DNA of 64,000 nt from Streptomyces echinoruber (GTDB lineage: Bacteria > Actinomycetota > Actinomycetes > Streptomycetales > Streptomycetaceae): positions 117,341-181,340 of the forward strand of contig NZ_BMWH01000012.1 in assembly GCF_014651135.1 (NCBI RefSeq), in the 5' to 3' direction. The first letter of the stretch is position 1. Every line of letters begins with the position of its first letter. The position numbers and the translations under genes are program-made. The notes under the pieces were generated by a model, which saw only the letters and a list, made by a program, of their open reading frames with translations, was not told the DNA's origin and searched no databases. This document shows positions 52,017-60,511 of this stretch, one piece after another.

Positions 52017-54185
52017 GTGAGGTTACGCGACCACCAGATCGAGGCGCTCGCTGCGATCGAGGCCGCTGCGGCCGCGGGGGAGCAGCGCATGACGGTCGTG
52101 TCGGCGTGCGGCACCGGGAAGACTCTGATCGCGCAGCAGGCCGCGCAGCGTGTGGCCCCTCACGGCGCGGCGCTGGTGTTGATGCCGACGAAGGCCCTGG
52201 TGACGCAGACCGGCCACCGCGGGCTGGCCCTTGGAGTGTGCTCCCTGAGCCAGACCGAGAGCGGACTGTCGCCGAGCGAAGGGGTGATGACCCGCTACCC
52301 GCGGGCGATCGCCCGTGCGATGCGGGTGGGCGGCCCGGTCACCGTGTTCGCCACCTACGACTCGCTGCACCACATCCAGGACGCCCACGACTTTCACGGT
52401 CTCGCGCCGTGGGACCTGGTGATTGCCGACGAGGCCCACCGCACCTGCTCCGCCTTCGGTGATGGCTGGGGCACCATCCACGACGACGCCGCGGTCCCCG
52501 CCAAGATCCGCCTCTATATGACCGCCACGCCCCGCGTCTGGGACACTACCGCCCCCGATGAACTGGTGCCGTTCATGGAGCGCATCCCGCTGGCCACCAT
52601 GGACCACCGGGAGATCTTCGGCCCGACCGTGTTCGAACTGGGCATGGCCGAGGCCATCGAGCGGGGCATCCTGGCCGACTACCAGGTCGTCATGCCGATC
52701 GTCGACGACGAAGACCTGCACTCCATCCTCGCCGAGCGCCGCCCCGGCACCAGTGCCCACCACGACAGGCTGCGCAACGCAGCCCTGCAGATCGCCGTCC
52801 TGCGGGCGATCGCCGAGAACGGGCTGCGCCGCGTCCTGGTCTTCCACAACCGGGTCGCCCTGGCGGAGGCCTTCGCCGCCTCCCTGCCCACCACCGCGCT
52901 CGAGGTCGGCGGGGAGCTGCGGATCGAGAACCTGTGGTCGCAGGCGATCCACTCCCAGCAGTCCGCAGACTGGCGCCGCGACCTGCTGGACGACTTCGCC
53001 GACCCCGGCCGGGCGTGCGCGGTGCTGTCCAATGTGCGCGTGCTCAACGAGGGCGTCGACATGCCCGATGTCGACGCGGTGGTCTTCGGCGCTCCCCGCT
53101 ACAGCGTCATCGATGCCGTGCAGGCCATCGGCCGCGGCCTGCGCCAGCCGCCCGGTGCCAGGAAGAAGACCACGCTGGTCATCCCCGTCTATCTCCGCCG
53201 CGGGGCCGATGTCGCCGACCTGCTGGAGGACTCCGCGTTCGCGAACCTGGTCACCCTCCTACAGGCGCTGCGCTCCCACGACGAGTCGTTCATGGACCGC
53301 ATCGCCCTGCCCGCCCGCTCACGCTCCGCCACTGCTGCTGGCCGACGGGCCATCCACTATGCCCGGCCGGAACGTGCCGCCCAACTGGCCCGCGCCCTGG
53401 GCCTGGAGCTCACCGTGCCGGCCATCGGCACCTGGGAGCAGGCCCACGCCGCAGCCGCGGCCTACCGCACCATCTCCGGACACCTCGACGTCCCCACCGA
53501 CTACACCGACCCCGACGGCTTCGCCCTGGGCGAGTGCCTGGCCAACTTCCGTCTGCGCCTCTTGCTGGACCGGCTGCCGGCCGAACAGAAACAGGTCCTG
53601 GACCAGCTCGGCATGCTGTGGACCGCTCCCGCGCCAACGTTCGAGTCCATGCTCGAACACGCCCGTGCCTGGGCGGCCGTGCACGGTCATCTCCTTGTCC
53701 CCGTCAAGGAAGACATCGGCGGCCACCGGCTCGGCAGATGGCTGGCCACTCAACGCCGCAAGGCCAACACCGGCCGGCTGCCCGACTCCCACCAGCGGCA
53801 GCTGGAGGCCATCGACCCGCACTGGAACACGTCCTGGCCCCAGGACTGGCAACGCAAATACCTCCGCGCCAAGGCCCTCGTCCACGCCACTGGCTGGCGG
53901 TTCAGCTCACACTCCTACAACCATGCAAGCCGCGAGGACCGCGCGATCATGGATTGGATCAGCAAGCAGCGGCTGAAGTTCTTCGGCCTGGAGGAAGGGC
54001 AGCAGGACCTGCTGCTGCAGCTGGGGATTCCGCCCCTGCCCGACGGCGTGTACTACGACAGCTCCTACGACCCTGAACGCCATGCCTTCTACGGGGGACT
54101 GGGGCATGCCGCCGTGGCTTTATTCATGAGTCGTGACGGCGGTTGTACACGGGTTTGGGAGGCGCCCGGATCCACGGTCGGGTGA
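52017..54185 (+). CDS. SF2 DEAD/DEAH helicase with HA domains, 3' end replaced by IS DNA
   Basis: 722 residues from GTG 52017. Motifs: Q-like RDHQIEALAAIE, Walker A SACGTGKTLIA, DEAH in LVIADEAHRTCSAF, TATPRVW, and motif VI VQAIGRGLRQPPG. The C-terminal third holds helicase-associated (HA) repeats: AYRTISGHLDVPTDYTDPDG and HGHLLVPVKEDIGGHRLGRW with LATQRRK. The last 19 residues are encoded by the inserted IS21 element. Without the IS the frame would continue HIHDPADPVPQPKPMDKRCC and stop in an ATGA overlap with the gene at 56837. A TTA codon lies just before the junction. Resembles terminal (ttrA-like) helicases of Streptomyces. Confidence 0.85.
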   Translation: MRLRDHQIEALAAIEAAAAAGEQRMTVVSACGTGKTLIAQQAAQRVAPHGAALVLMPTKALVTQTGHRGLALGVCSLSQTESGLSPSEGVMTRYPRAIARAMRVGGPVTVFATYDSLHHIQDAHDFHGLAPWDLVIADEAHRTCSAFGDGWGTIHDDAAVPAKIRLYMTATPRVWDTTAPDELVPFMERIPLATMDHREIFGPTVFELGMAEAIERGILADYQVVMPIVDDEDLHSILAERRPGTSAHHDRLRNAALQIAVLRAIAENGLRRVLVFHNRVALAEAFAASLPTTALEVGGELRIENLWSQAIHSQQSADWRRDLLDDFADPGRACAVLSNVRVLNEGVDMPDVDAVVFGAPRYSVIDAVQAIGRGLRQPPGARKKTTLVIPVYLRRGADVADLLEDSAFANLVTLLQALRSHDESFMDRIALPARSRSATAAGRRAIHYARPERAAQLARALGLELTVPAIGTWEQAHAAAAAYRTISGHLDVPTDYTDPDGFALGECLANFRLRLLLDRLPAEQKQVLDQLGMLWTAPAPTFESMLEHARAWAAVHGHLLVPVKEDIGGHRLGRWLATQRRKANTGRLPDSHQRQLEAIDPHWNTSWPQDWQRKYLRAKALVHATGWRFSSHSYNHASREDRAIMDWISKQRLKFFGLEEGQQDLLLQLGIPPLPDGVYYDSSYDPERHAFYGGLGHAAVALFMSRDGGCTRVWEAPGSTVG

Positions 54186-54258
54186 TGTTCACGAGTTTTG
54201 ACGGCGGTGGGGGCTTGCCAGGACAGCATCGGGGTGTTCCCGGTGAAAGGTCCTGGTC

Positions 54259-55899
54259 ATGCCGCAGATGTCGAAGGTCGAGCTGTACGCGGCGATCCGT
54301 CGGGACCACCGGGCCGGCGTGGCGATGCGGGAGCTGGAGCGCAAGTACAACGTCGGCTGGCGGACGGTGCGCAAAGCCCTGGACTCGGCCTGGCCGGAGC
54401 CGCGCAAGCCGCTGCCGCCGCGGCCGTCGGCGCTCGATCCGTACAAGGCGGTGATCGACGGAATCCTCAGGGCGGACCTGGACGCGCCGCGCAAGCAGCG
54501 GCACACGGTGACGCGGATCTTCCACCGGCTGATCGAGGAACACGGCGCCGACGTGTCGTATCCGATGGTCAGGCGCTATGTCGCCGACCGGAAGCCGCAG
54601 ATCGCGGTGGAGGCGGGCAAGGCACCCATCGAGGCGTTCGTCCCGCAGACCCACCCGCCGGGGATGGAGGCGGAGGTCGACTTCGGCGACGTGGCCGTGC
54701 GGCTGGCCGGGGAGCTGGTGACCTGCTACCTGTTCTCCTTCCGCCTGTCGTATTCGGGCAAGGCCGTCCACTGGGTGTTCGCCTCCGCCGGGCAGGAAGC
54801 CTTCTTCGAGGGGCATGTGCACGCGCTGCGGGTGCTGGGCGGGGTCCCGCGGGGCCGGGCCCGCTATGACAATCTCAAGGCCGCCGTCGCCCAGGTGCTG
54901 GGGCTGAGCCGGGCGAGGGTGGAAACCGACCGGTGGATCGCGTTCCGGTCGCACTTCGGCATCGAGAGCTTCTACTGCCGCCCCGGTGTTGACGGCGCCC
55001 ACGAGAAGGGCGGGGTCGAGGGGCGGATCGGCTACTTCCGCCGCAACCACTTCACCCCGGTGCCGGAGGTTTCCTCGCTGGCTGAGCTGAACGAGATGGT
55101 CGAGCAGTGGGACCTGCACGACGGCCGGCGGCGGATCGGCTCGCGGCCGCGGACCATCGACGAGTACTTCGAGATCGAACGGCCGCTGCTGCTGCCGCTG
55201 CCGGGTGAGCCGTTCGAGACCGGGCGGGTGTTCACCCCCAGGGTCGACCGCTACAGCCAGTTCACCGTCCGCACCAACCGCTACTCGGTGCCCGTCCGCT
55301 TGATCGGCAAACGCGTCCGCGTCGTGCTGCACGCCTCTCACCTGGTGGTTTACGACCAGAACGTGGAAGTCGCCCGGCACGAGCGGCTGATCGCCAAGGC
55401 CGGCTGCCGCCTGGAGCTGGACCACTACCTCGAGGCCCTGATCCGCAAGCCGGGCGCCTTCCCCGGCGCCACCGCCCTCGAACAGGCCCGCTCTGCGGGC
55501 AAGTTCACCCCCGTCCATGACGTCTGGTGGGCCCAGGCCCGCAAGGTCCACGGCGAGCGGGACGGCACCCGGGCCCTGATCGAGGTGCTGCTGCTGGCCC
55601 GGCACATCCCGCACGAGCACCTGGTCGCCGGGCTGGCCACCGCGCTGCGGGCGGGGGCCCTGACCGCGGACGCGGTCGCGCTGGAGGCCCGCAAGGCCGC
55701 CCAGGCCGAAGACGAACCGCCCCTCACCGCCCTGTCGGCCGGCACCTCGGGGTCGGCGACCGTGACGTTTCTGCACGAGTGGCGTCTTGCCCACCTTCCG
55801 CCGGACACCAGGCCGCTGCCCTCGGTGACCCCCTATGACCAGTTGCTCCGACGCCGTCGCGCCAGCGGCGGCGCCCACCGAGAGGAAGAAGCCCAGTGA
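54259..55899 (+). CDS. istA: IS21 transposase IstA
   Basis: 546 residues from ATG 54259. N-terminal helix-turn-helix (IRRDHRAGVAMRELERKYNV), then the retroviral-integrase-type core with Asp in EAEVDFGDVAVRLAGELVTC, Asp in GRARYDNLKAAVAQVLG, and Glu in DGAHEKGGVEGRIGYFRRNH, followed by the C-terminal beta-barrel (TVRTNRYSVPVRLIGKRVRV). Intact. Its stop overlaps the istB start (GTGA). Confidence 0.95.
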   Translation: MPQMSKVELYAAIRRDHRAGVAMRELERKYNVGWRTVRKALDSAWPEPRKPLPPRPSALDPYKAVIDGILRADLDAPRKQRHTVTRIFHRLIEEHGADVSYPMVRRYVADRKPQIAVEAGKAPIEAFVPQTHPPGMEAEVDFGDVAVRLAGELVTCYLFSFRLSYSGKAVHWVFASAGQEAFFEGHVHALRVLGGVPRGRARYDNLKAAVAQVLGLSRARVETDRWIAFRSHFGIESFYCRPGVDGAHEKGGVEGRIGYFRRNHFTPVPEVSSLAELNEMVEQWDLHDGRRRIGSRPRTIDEYFEIERPLLLPLPGEPFETGRVFTPRVDRYSQFTVRTNRYSVPVRLIGKRVRVVLHASHLVVYDQNVEVARHERLIAKAGCRLELDHYLEALIRKPGAFPGATALEQARSAGKFTPVHDVWWAQARKVHGERDGTRALIEVLLLARHIPHEHLVAGLATALRAGALTADAVALEARKAAQAEDEPPLTALSAGTSGSATVTFLHEWRLAHLPPDTRPLPSVTPYDQLLRRRRASGGAHREEEAQ

Positions 55900-56693
55900 C
55901 CCTGCCCCGCCAGCGAGGCTTGACCGAGCAGGCCGCCGACGCCGCCATCGACACCGCCTGCCGCATGCTGCGGCTTCCGTCGATCCGCAACGAGTTCGCC
56001 GACATCGCCGACCGGGCGGTGAAGGACCAGATGACCTACCGCGGCTTCCTCGCCGAGCTGCTGATGGCCGAGTGCGACGACCGGTCCCGCCGCCGCTCGG
56101 AACGCAGGATCAAGGCGACCGGCTTCCCCAGGGAGAAGTCGCTGCGGACCTTCGACTTCGACGCCAACCCCAACATCGACCCGGCCACCATCCATACCCT
56201 CGCCTCCTGCGAGTGGATCAAGAAGGGGCAGCCGCTCTGCCTGATCGGCGACTCCGGCACCGGCAAGTCCCACATGCTCATCGCCCTCGGGACGGAGGCG
56301 GCGATGAAGGGCTACCGGGTCCGCTACACGCTGGCGACGAAGCTGGTCAACGAGCTGGTCGAGGCCGCCGACGACAAGCAGCTGAACAAGACCATCGCCC
56401 GCTACGGCCGCGTCGACCTGCTCTGCATCGATGAACTCGGCTACATGGAACTCGACCGGCACGGCGCCGAACTCCTCTTCCAGGTCTTGACCGAGCGCGA
56501 GGAGAAGAACAGCGTCGCCATCGCCTCCAACGAGTCCTTCGGCGGCTGGACGAAGACCTTCACCGACCCGCGGCTCTGCGCGGCCATCGTCGACCGCCTG
56601 ACCTTCAACGGCACGATCATCGAGACCGGCACCGACTCCTACCGGCTCGCTTCCACCCGGGCCCGGGCCGAGGAACCCGCCAAGGCCGGCTGA
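55896..56693 (+). CDS. istB: IS21 helper ATPase IstB
   Basis: 265 residues from GTG 55896. DnaA/DnaC-like AAA+ ATPase with Walker A LIGDSGTGKSHMLIALG, Walker B LLCIDELGYMELDRHGAELL and sensor I SVAIASNESFGGW. IstB assembles on target DNA and stimulates IstA. A strong terminator follows within the IS. Confidence 0.95.
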   Translation: MTLPRQRGLTEQAADAAIDTACRMLRLPSIRNEFADIADRAVKDQMTYRGFLAELLMAECDDRSRRRSERRIKATGFPREKSLRTFDFDANPNIDPATIHTLASCEWIKKGQPLCLIGDSGTGKSHMLIALGTEAAMKGYRVRYTLATKLVNELVEAADDKQLNKTIARYGRVDLLCIDELGYMELDRHGAELLFQVLTEREEKNSVAIASNESFGGWTKTFTDPRLCAAIVDRLTFNGTIIETGTDSYRLASTRARAEEPAKAG

Positions 56694-56713
56694 CACCTAC
56701 AGGCCCGAACTCG

Positions 56714-56745
56714 ACGGCCCGCCGCCCTCACGGGCGGCGGGCCGT
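56714..56745 (+). terminator. Terminator of the istAB operon
   Basis: Perfect 14-bp stem ACGGCCCGCCGCCC / GGGCGGCGGGCCGT with a 4-base loop, 20 bases after the istB stop. Confidence 0.85.
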
Positions 56746-56836
56746 CCCACGAAGTGACGTCATTTCTCATGCACATCCACGACCCCGCAGACCCCGTCCC
56801 GCAGCCAAAACCGATGGACAAACGCTGTTGCTTGAA

Positions 56837-57112
56837 ATGAACGAAGCCAGCGTGCGGGTACGCCGCGAGGGCGCGCACGGCGCGGTGCGGGTGCAGGGCC
56901 CGCTGGCGCTGGTCGCCGAGGTACTGGCCGCCCGGACCCGGGCGGCCGCGCTGCGCGTCGCCGCGGTGCACCGCGCGGCCGGCTGGGGGGAGGAGGCGCG
57001 GGTGTGGCGGGCGCGGGCCCGCCGGATACTCACCACCATCCAGGCCACACGCCGCGGCCGGAGCGTGCGGGCCGCCTCGGCCGGGTTGCCCACTCTGGGC
57101 GGACGCCCCTGA
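56837..57112 (+). CDS. Small unknown protein, former partner of the helicase gene
   Basis: 91 residues from ATG 56837 (MNEASVRVRREGAHGAVRVQ). Ala/Arg-rich, mainly helical (VAEVLAARTRAAALRVAAVH), basic. Its ATG forms an ATGA with the stop that the helicase frame would reach if the IS21 element were absent, so it was probably translated by coupling to the helicase gene and has lost that. Family not recognised. Confidence 0.6.
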   Translation: MNEASVRVRREGAHGAVRVQGPLALVAEVLAARTRAAALRVAAVHRAAGWGEEARVWRARARRILTTIQATRRGRSVRAASAGLPTLGGRP

Positions 57113-57560
57113 ACCCGGCCGCGCCGGGCCGCCTCGTGCGACTCCATCCGCAGCGCCTCTGCCGCCACCGCACCGCGTGGCCCGACTGCCGTCTTTCCTC
57201 GGCGCTGGCCTACGGCGGCCGCAGCCGCGTCCCGCCGTTCGGCCCTTGGACTCGGCTCCCTGCCCGCCGCCCCGGCCGCAACCGTCGCGCCGGCCGTTCG
57301 CTACGCCGCCGTCCGGTGCTGTCCGACCCCGGCCGCGCGCCGCCGCACCGGGGCGCCCCGGCAGACGGCTGACACCGTGGCCGGACGACGCCCCGCGGGT
57401 CGCCCTGGACGCGACGACCGAGTGGCGGCGCGCCGTGCCCGTGGCCAGCCCGCTGCCCTGAGCACTCGCCGAGCCGGCGCCGCGGTGGAGGACGCGGTGC
57501 GGTTGCCTCTGGCCCGTGCCGACGCCGAGCGCATGCCGGCATGGACCGGTGCCGGCCGCC
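57113..57560. other. Largely gene-free stretch
   Basis: Between the small gene and the convergent pentapeptide-repeat gene. Only the short relic at 57395-57571 shows coding character. Confidence 0.45.
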
Positions 57561-57571
57561 TCAGCGTTTGA
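57395..57571 (+). pseudogene. Possible C-terminal relic of an unknown gene
   Basis: DDAPRVALDATTEWRRAVPV in one frame, then after a shift near 57470 VEDAVRLPLARADAERMPAW and TGAGRLSV with a stop at 57569-57571. Both parts have strong G/C3 bias. No start. Overlaps the convergent pentapeptide-repeat gene by 11 bp. Confidence 0.3.
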
Positions 57572-59459
57572 TGCGTCCGCGGACGGCGAGGACGGCGAGG
57601 GCGAGCAGGGCGGGCTCCGCGAGGCGGGAGGACATCTCGATGTAGGTGCCGGCGGTGGTCAGGTCCTGCCCGCTGGAGCGGAACACCACGGAGTTGAGCG
57701 TGATGTTCAAAGCCTTCTCGAAGCGTTTTCCCGTCCACCTGTCCCCGGTGGGGTTTTGCGGGTCGTCCTTTCCGATCTCGAAGGTGACCTTGCCACCGCC
57801 GGGCGGCACGACGCCGGTCGCCTGCTGCTTCGGGTCGTGCCCAGGCAGGCCGAAGGCCATCAGCAGCACGACGGTGACGAGCATGGCGATCGCGAGCCAG
57901 CCCAGGGCGCGCAGGCCGTAGCCGGAGAGCGCCCAGTAGGCGTGCAGCAGTCCGCGTTCGGCGCGGGAGGTGCCGGTGCGGTCGTGGCGGCGCATCTCCA
58001 TCTCGCCGTAGTAGAAGTCGGCCGCCCCCGGCTCGTTCTTGCCGTCCTCGAACGCCTTGCGCAGCGCCCGGTACACCGGCGCCAGCTGCGCCGGCCCCAC
58101 GGGTCCGGCGCCGAGCACCGCCGCGTTCCAGCCCCGGACGGCATCCGGCTGCCCGGCGCGCCAGTGGTGCTCTTCGGCCAGGGTGCGGCGCCCGGTGAAC
58201 CGCACCGGGCGCCGGCGCCGCCAGTGCGTGCCGGGCGGAACCTTGGCGAAGGCGCAGGCGCCCTCCAGCCGCAGCTGGTCCAGGTGCACGGCCCCGGTGA
58301 ACAGACACGCCGACAGGTCGACGTCGGCCAGGACCAGATGGGCCGCGTCCACCCCCCGCAGCGTGGCTATCCGCACCGCGGCGTCGGGCGCATGGGCGAG
58401 AGCCTGTTCCGCCACCGTCCGCCCGTTGGGCAGCACGAAGGGGCCGGCCTCCGCGGCGATGGTGAGGGGGTATTCGAAGACCGCGTGCGCGAAGTCCACC
58501 GTGGCGTAGCGCAGCCGCACCTCGGCCGTCGACAACCAGCGGGTCCGCCGGCACTCCAGGCGGCGCGCCGCGCACGAGAGGGTCGCCGGGCCGTGGAACA
58601 CCGCCCCCGACAGCCTCACCCGCCCGGCGCACACGAACGGCCCGAGGCTGACCCACCGCTCGAAAACCGCCCGCTCGAATCGGGCGTCGCCCTGGAAGGC
58701 CGTCGCCCCGAACCGGGCGTCGTCCTGGAAGGTGGCCGCCTCGAACCCGGCGGTGCTCTGGAAGGTGGCCGCCTCGAACCCGGCGGTGCTCTGGAAGGTG
58801 GCCGCCTCGAACCCGGCGCCGCCTTGGAAAGTTGCCGACCCGAACCAGGCGGTGTCCTGGAAGGTCGCCGCCTCGAACCCGGCGGCTTGGAAGGTCGCCG
58901 CATTGAACCCGGCGGTGCCTTGGAAGGTCGCCGCATCGAATCCGGCGTCGCCCTGGAAGGTCGCCGACCCGAACCAGGCGGTGCCCTGGAAGGTCGCCGA
59001 CCCGAACCAGGCGGTGCCCTGGAAGGTCGCCGACTCGAACCCGGCGCCGCCCTGGAAAGTCGCCGACTCGAACCAGGCGGTGCCCTGGAAGGTCGCCAAT
59101 TCGAACCAGGCGACGCCCTGGAAGGTCGCCGACTCGAACCCGGCGACGCCCTCGAAGGTTGCCGCATCGAACCGGGCGGTGCCGAGGTGGGGGAGTCGGG
59201 TGGCGGGGTCGCGGAGGGCGTCGAGGAGAGCGTCGAGAAGGGGTTCGGTGAAGAAGGTGCCGCGGTGGTCGACGTCGGCGCCGGGGGTCAGGCCGGCCAG
59301 GTAGGCGTCGCGGTCAGTGTCGGCCAGGTGGGCCAGGCACGCGGTGTGGCCGGGGACGCGGACGCCGCGGCAGCCGACGGGATCGGTGGCAGGGTCCGCG
59401 CCGTACGCGCAGTGCGGCCAGGACGGCGCCTCGGGTGCGGGGAGCGGGGGTGCGCTCAT
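57561..59459 (-). CDS. Pentapeptide-repeat membrane protein
   Basis: 632 residues from ATG 59459; an open frame continues upstream but belongs to another relic gene. Residues about 1-80 include WPHCAYGADPATDPVGCRG with cysteines. Residues about 95-250 are some fourteen decapeptides of the type ATFQGTAWFGS, i.e. paired A(N/D)LXX-like pentapeptides with Phe at the central position, which should form a right-handed quadrilateral beta-helix. A soluble region follows, then FYYGEMEMRRHDRTGTSRAE and two helices (LGWLAIAMLVTVVLLMAFGL; PALLALAVLAV), an ion-channel-like ending known in some pentapeptide proteins. Function unknown. Confidence 0.85.
   Translation of the reverse strand: MSAPPLPAPEAPSWPHCAYGADPATDPVGCRGVRVPGHTACLAHLADTDRDAYLAGLTPGADVDHRGTFFTEPLLDALLDALRDPATRLPHLGTARFDAATFEGVAGFESATFQGVAWFELATFQGTAWFESATFQGGAGFESATFQGTAWFGSATFQGTAWFGSATFQGDAGFDAATFQGTAGFNAATFQAAGFEAATFQDTAWFGSATFQGGAGFEAATFQSTAGFEAATFQSTAGFEAATFQDDARFGATAFQGDARFERAVFERWVSLGPFVCAGRVRLSGAVFHGPATLSCAARRLECRRTRWLSTAEVRLRYATVDFAHAVFEYPLTIAAEAGPFVLPNGRTVAEQALAHAPDAAVRIATLRGVDAAHLVLADVDLSACLFTGAVHLDQLRLEGACAFAKVPPGTHWRRRRPVRFTGRRTLAEEHHWRAGQPDAVRGWNAAVLGAGPVGPAQLAPVYRALRKAFEDGKNEPGAADFYYGEMEMRRHDRTGTSRAERGLLHAYWALSGYGLRALGWLAIAMLVTVVLLMAFGLPGHDPKQQATGVVPPGGGKVTFEIGKDDPQNPTGDRWTGKRFEKALNITLNSVVFRSSGQDLTTAGTYIEMSSRLAEPALLALAVLAVRGRIKR
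58708..59170. repeat. 30-bp coding repeat array
   Basis: About fourteen units of roughly 30 bp (consensus around CTGGAAGGTCGCCG and CGAACC(C/A)GGCGGTG) encode the decapeptides of the pentapeptide-repeat protein. Neighbouring units are nearly identical in DNA, which indicates recent expansion. Confidence 0.85.
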
Positions 59460-59529
59460 GACGTGGCGGCTCCGTGAGGCGTCTGGTACCAGAGGGACAA
59501 GGACGGAGACGTGCAGAAACGCTTCCGGG

Positions 59530-59975
59530 TCAGGACCTGGCGTCACCGACGCGGCTGTACACCGTGCAGGGGGTCTCGTCCGTCTCCCCGCCGCGGCGGC
59601 GTTCGGCCTGGCAGGCGGTCCAGGCTCCGCGCTCTGGCGGACGGACCGGGACAGCGTTCCGGCACGGGCGCGGAACTCGGCAAAGGCCGGGTCCTGTCCG
59701 GTCAGCCGGTGCCGCTCCGCCCGCGGATCACCGCGGGTGCACGCCTGGCCGAGGTCTTCGATGCCGCGGGCGCGGGCGAGCTCGTCGACGCCGTAGGCGA
59801 TGCGCCGCAGCACGGCCGCCACGCGCGGCAGACCGGCCACCACCGCGTGCCGGTCCGGAAGGCCCGCCTCCAGCCGCAGGTTCACCACCGTCGGGTGCCT
59901 CCCCCGCTCCAGGTGGCCGATCCACTTCGCGCATCGGCACATCCAGTCGGCCTCCTCCACCGGCCGCCCGGCCAC
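59530..59975 (-). pseudogene. Unknown gene with a frameshift
   Basis: One frame reads ADWMCRCAKWIGHLERGRHP, VVNLRLEAGLPDRHAVVAGL and RVAAVLRRIAYGVDELARAR with strong coding bias; near 59640 the bias moves to another frame (WTACQAERRRGGETDETPCT, VYSRVGDARS) that stops at 59530. Start uncertain (GTG 59975 is the earliest in frame). CRCAKW suggests metal binding. Family not recognised. The original frame runs on into the pentapeptide-repeat gene by chance. Confidence 0.45.
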
Positions 59976-60021
59976 ATCCGCGCATCCCGGCCGTTCCTCC
60001 TCAAGCCCCGTATACCTCGGC

Positions 60022-60060
60022 CAGACTCACTCACCCTCAGGCAGACTCACGCACCCTCAC
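60022..60060. repeat. Imperfect 20-bp tandem duplication
   Basis: CAGACTCACTCACCCTCAG (60022-60040) and CAGACTCACGCACCCTCAC (60042-60060) differ at two positions. Confidence 0.8.
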
Positions 60061-60449
60061 TCCACCACACTGGCCGGAATCGAAACGACCGGATGAACAG
60101 GCATGCGACAGTGGTCCCACCTCGAGGAGCTCATCGAGCGGGGCTCAGCGATGTGCTTCCCGAAAAGAGTGGCGCGCATCACAACCAGCAGACTCCGACC
60201 TGCTGTTTTACGCCCCACAGCGCGCTCAGGGCGTAGCCAGTCCGTAGACCGGAAACAAGGAGCCGCCCGGCGGTCCGGCGGTCCCCAGCCGGTGCTCCGG
60301 ACTGACGCCCCGAGCGGTCCGGGGGCGCCGCTGTGCGCTGCGGGCAGCTCCGCCCGGAGTCGCCGGCACCGACGCCCCATCAGGCCGTGGCGGGAGGAGG
60401 TCGCTTGGTTTCCCGGCCGGTACGCAGCCGCCGCCCGTGATTCTCCAAC

Positions 60450-60482
60450 GGGCTTGTCCCGCGCCCGGCGCGGGACAAGCCC
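60450..60482 (-). terminator. Strong terminator of the terminal helicase operon
   Basis: Perfect 16-bp arms GGGCTTGTCCCGCGCC and GGCGCGGGACAAGCCC separated by one base, starting 30 bases beyond the stop of the 174-residue gene. Confidence 0.85.
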
Positions 60483-60511
60483 GCACCGGCGCCCCGCCGT
60501 ACTGGCTGCTG

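Larger units (their letters stand above)
54127..56769 (+). mobile_element. IS21-family insertion sequence
   Basis: Carries istA and istB with GTGA overlap. Outer limits are set by TGAGTCGTGACGG at 54127 and its inverted partner ending ...CGTCATTTCTCA at 56769 (TGAG, then TGACG after three unlike bases). The palindrome CATG overlaps each junction (54125-54128 and 56768-56771), so it may be either part of the ends or a 4-bp target duplication; with the latter the element is 54129-56767. It sits in the 3' end of the helicase gene. Confidence 0.75.
59976..60511. other. Gene-free stretch
   Basis: Contains a 20-bp-period duplication at 60022-60060 (CAGACTCAC(T/G)CACCCTCA) and the terminator of the last operon. 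Nothing else supported. Confidence 0.5.

Noticed and set aside
54186..56700. Long minus-strand frame opposite istA
   Set aside because: Shadow of the IS21 genes; no independent features.
58708..59170. CRISPR array
   Set aside because: The repeats are coding, contiguous without spacers, and keep a single reading frame for decapeptides.
59460..59975. Pentapeptide-repeat protein starting at 59975 (804 residues)
   Set aside because: The upstream part belongs to a separate frameshifted gene; the Met at 59459 begins the recognisable protein.
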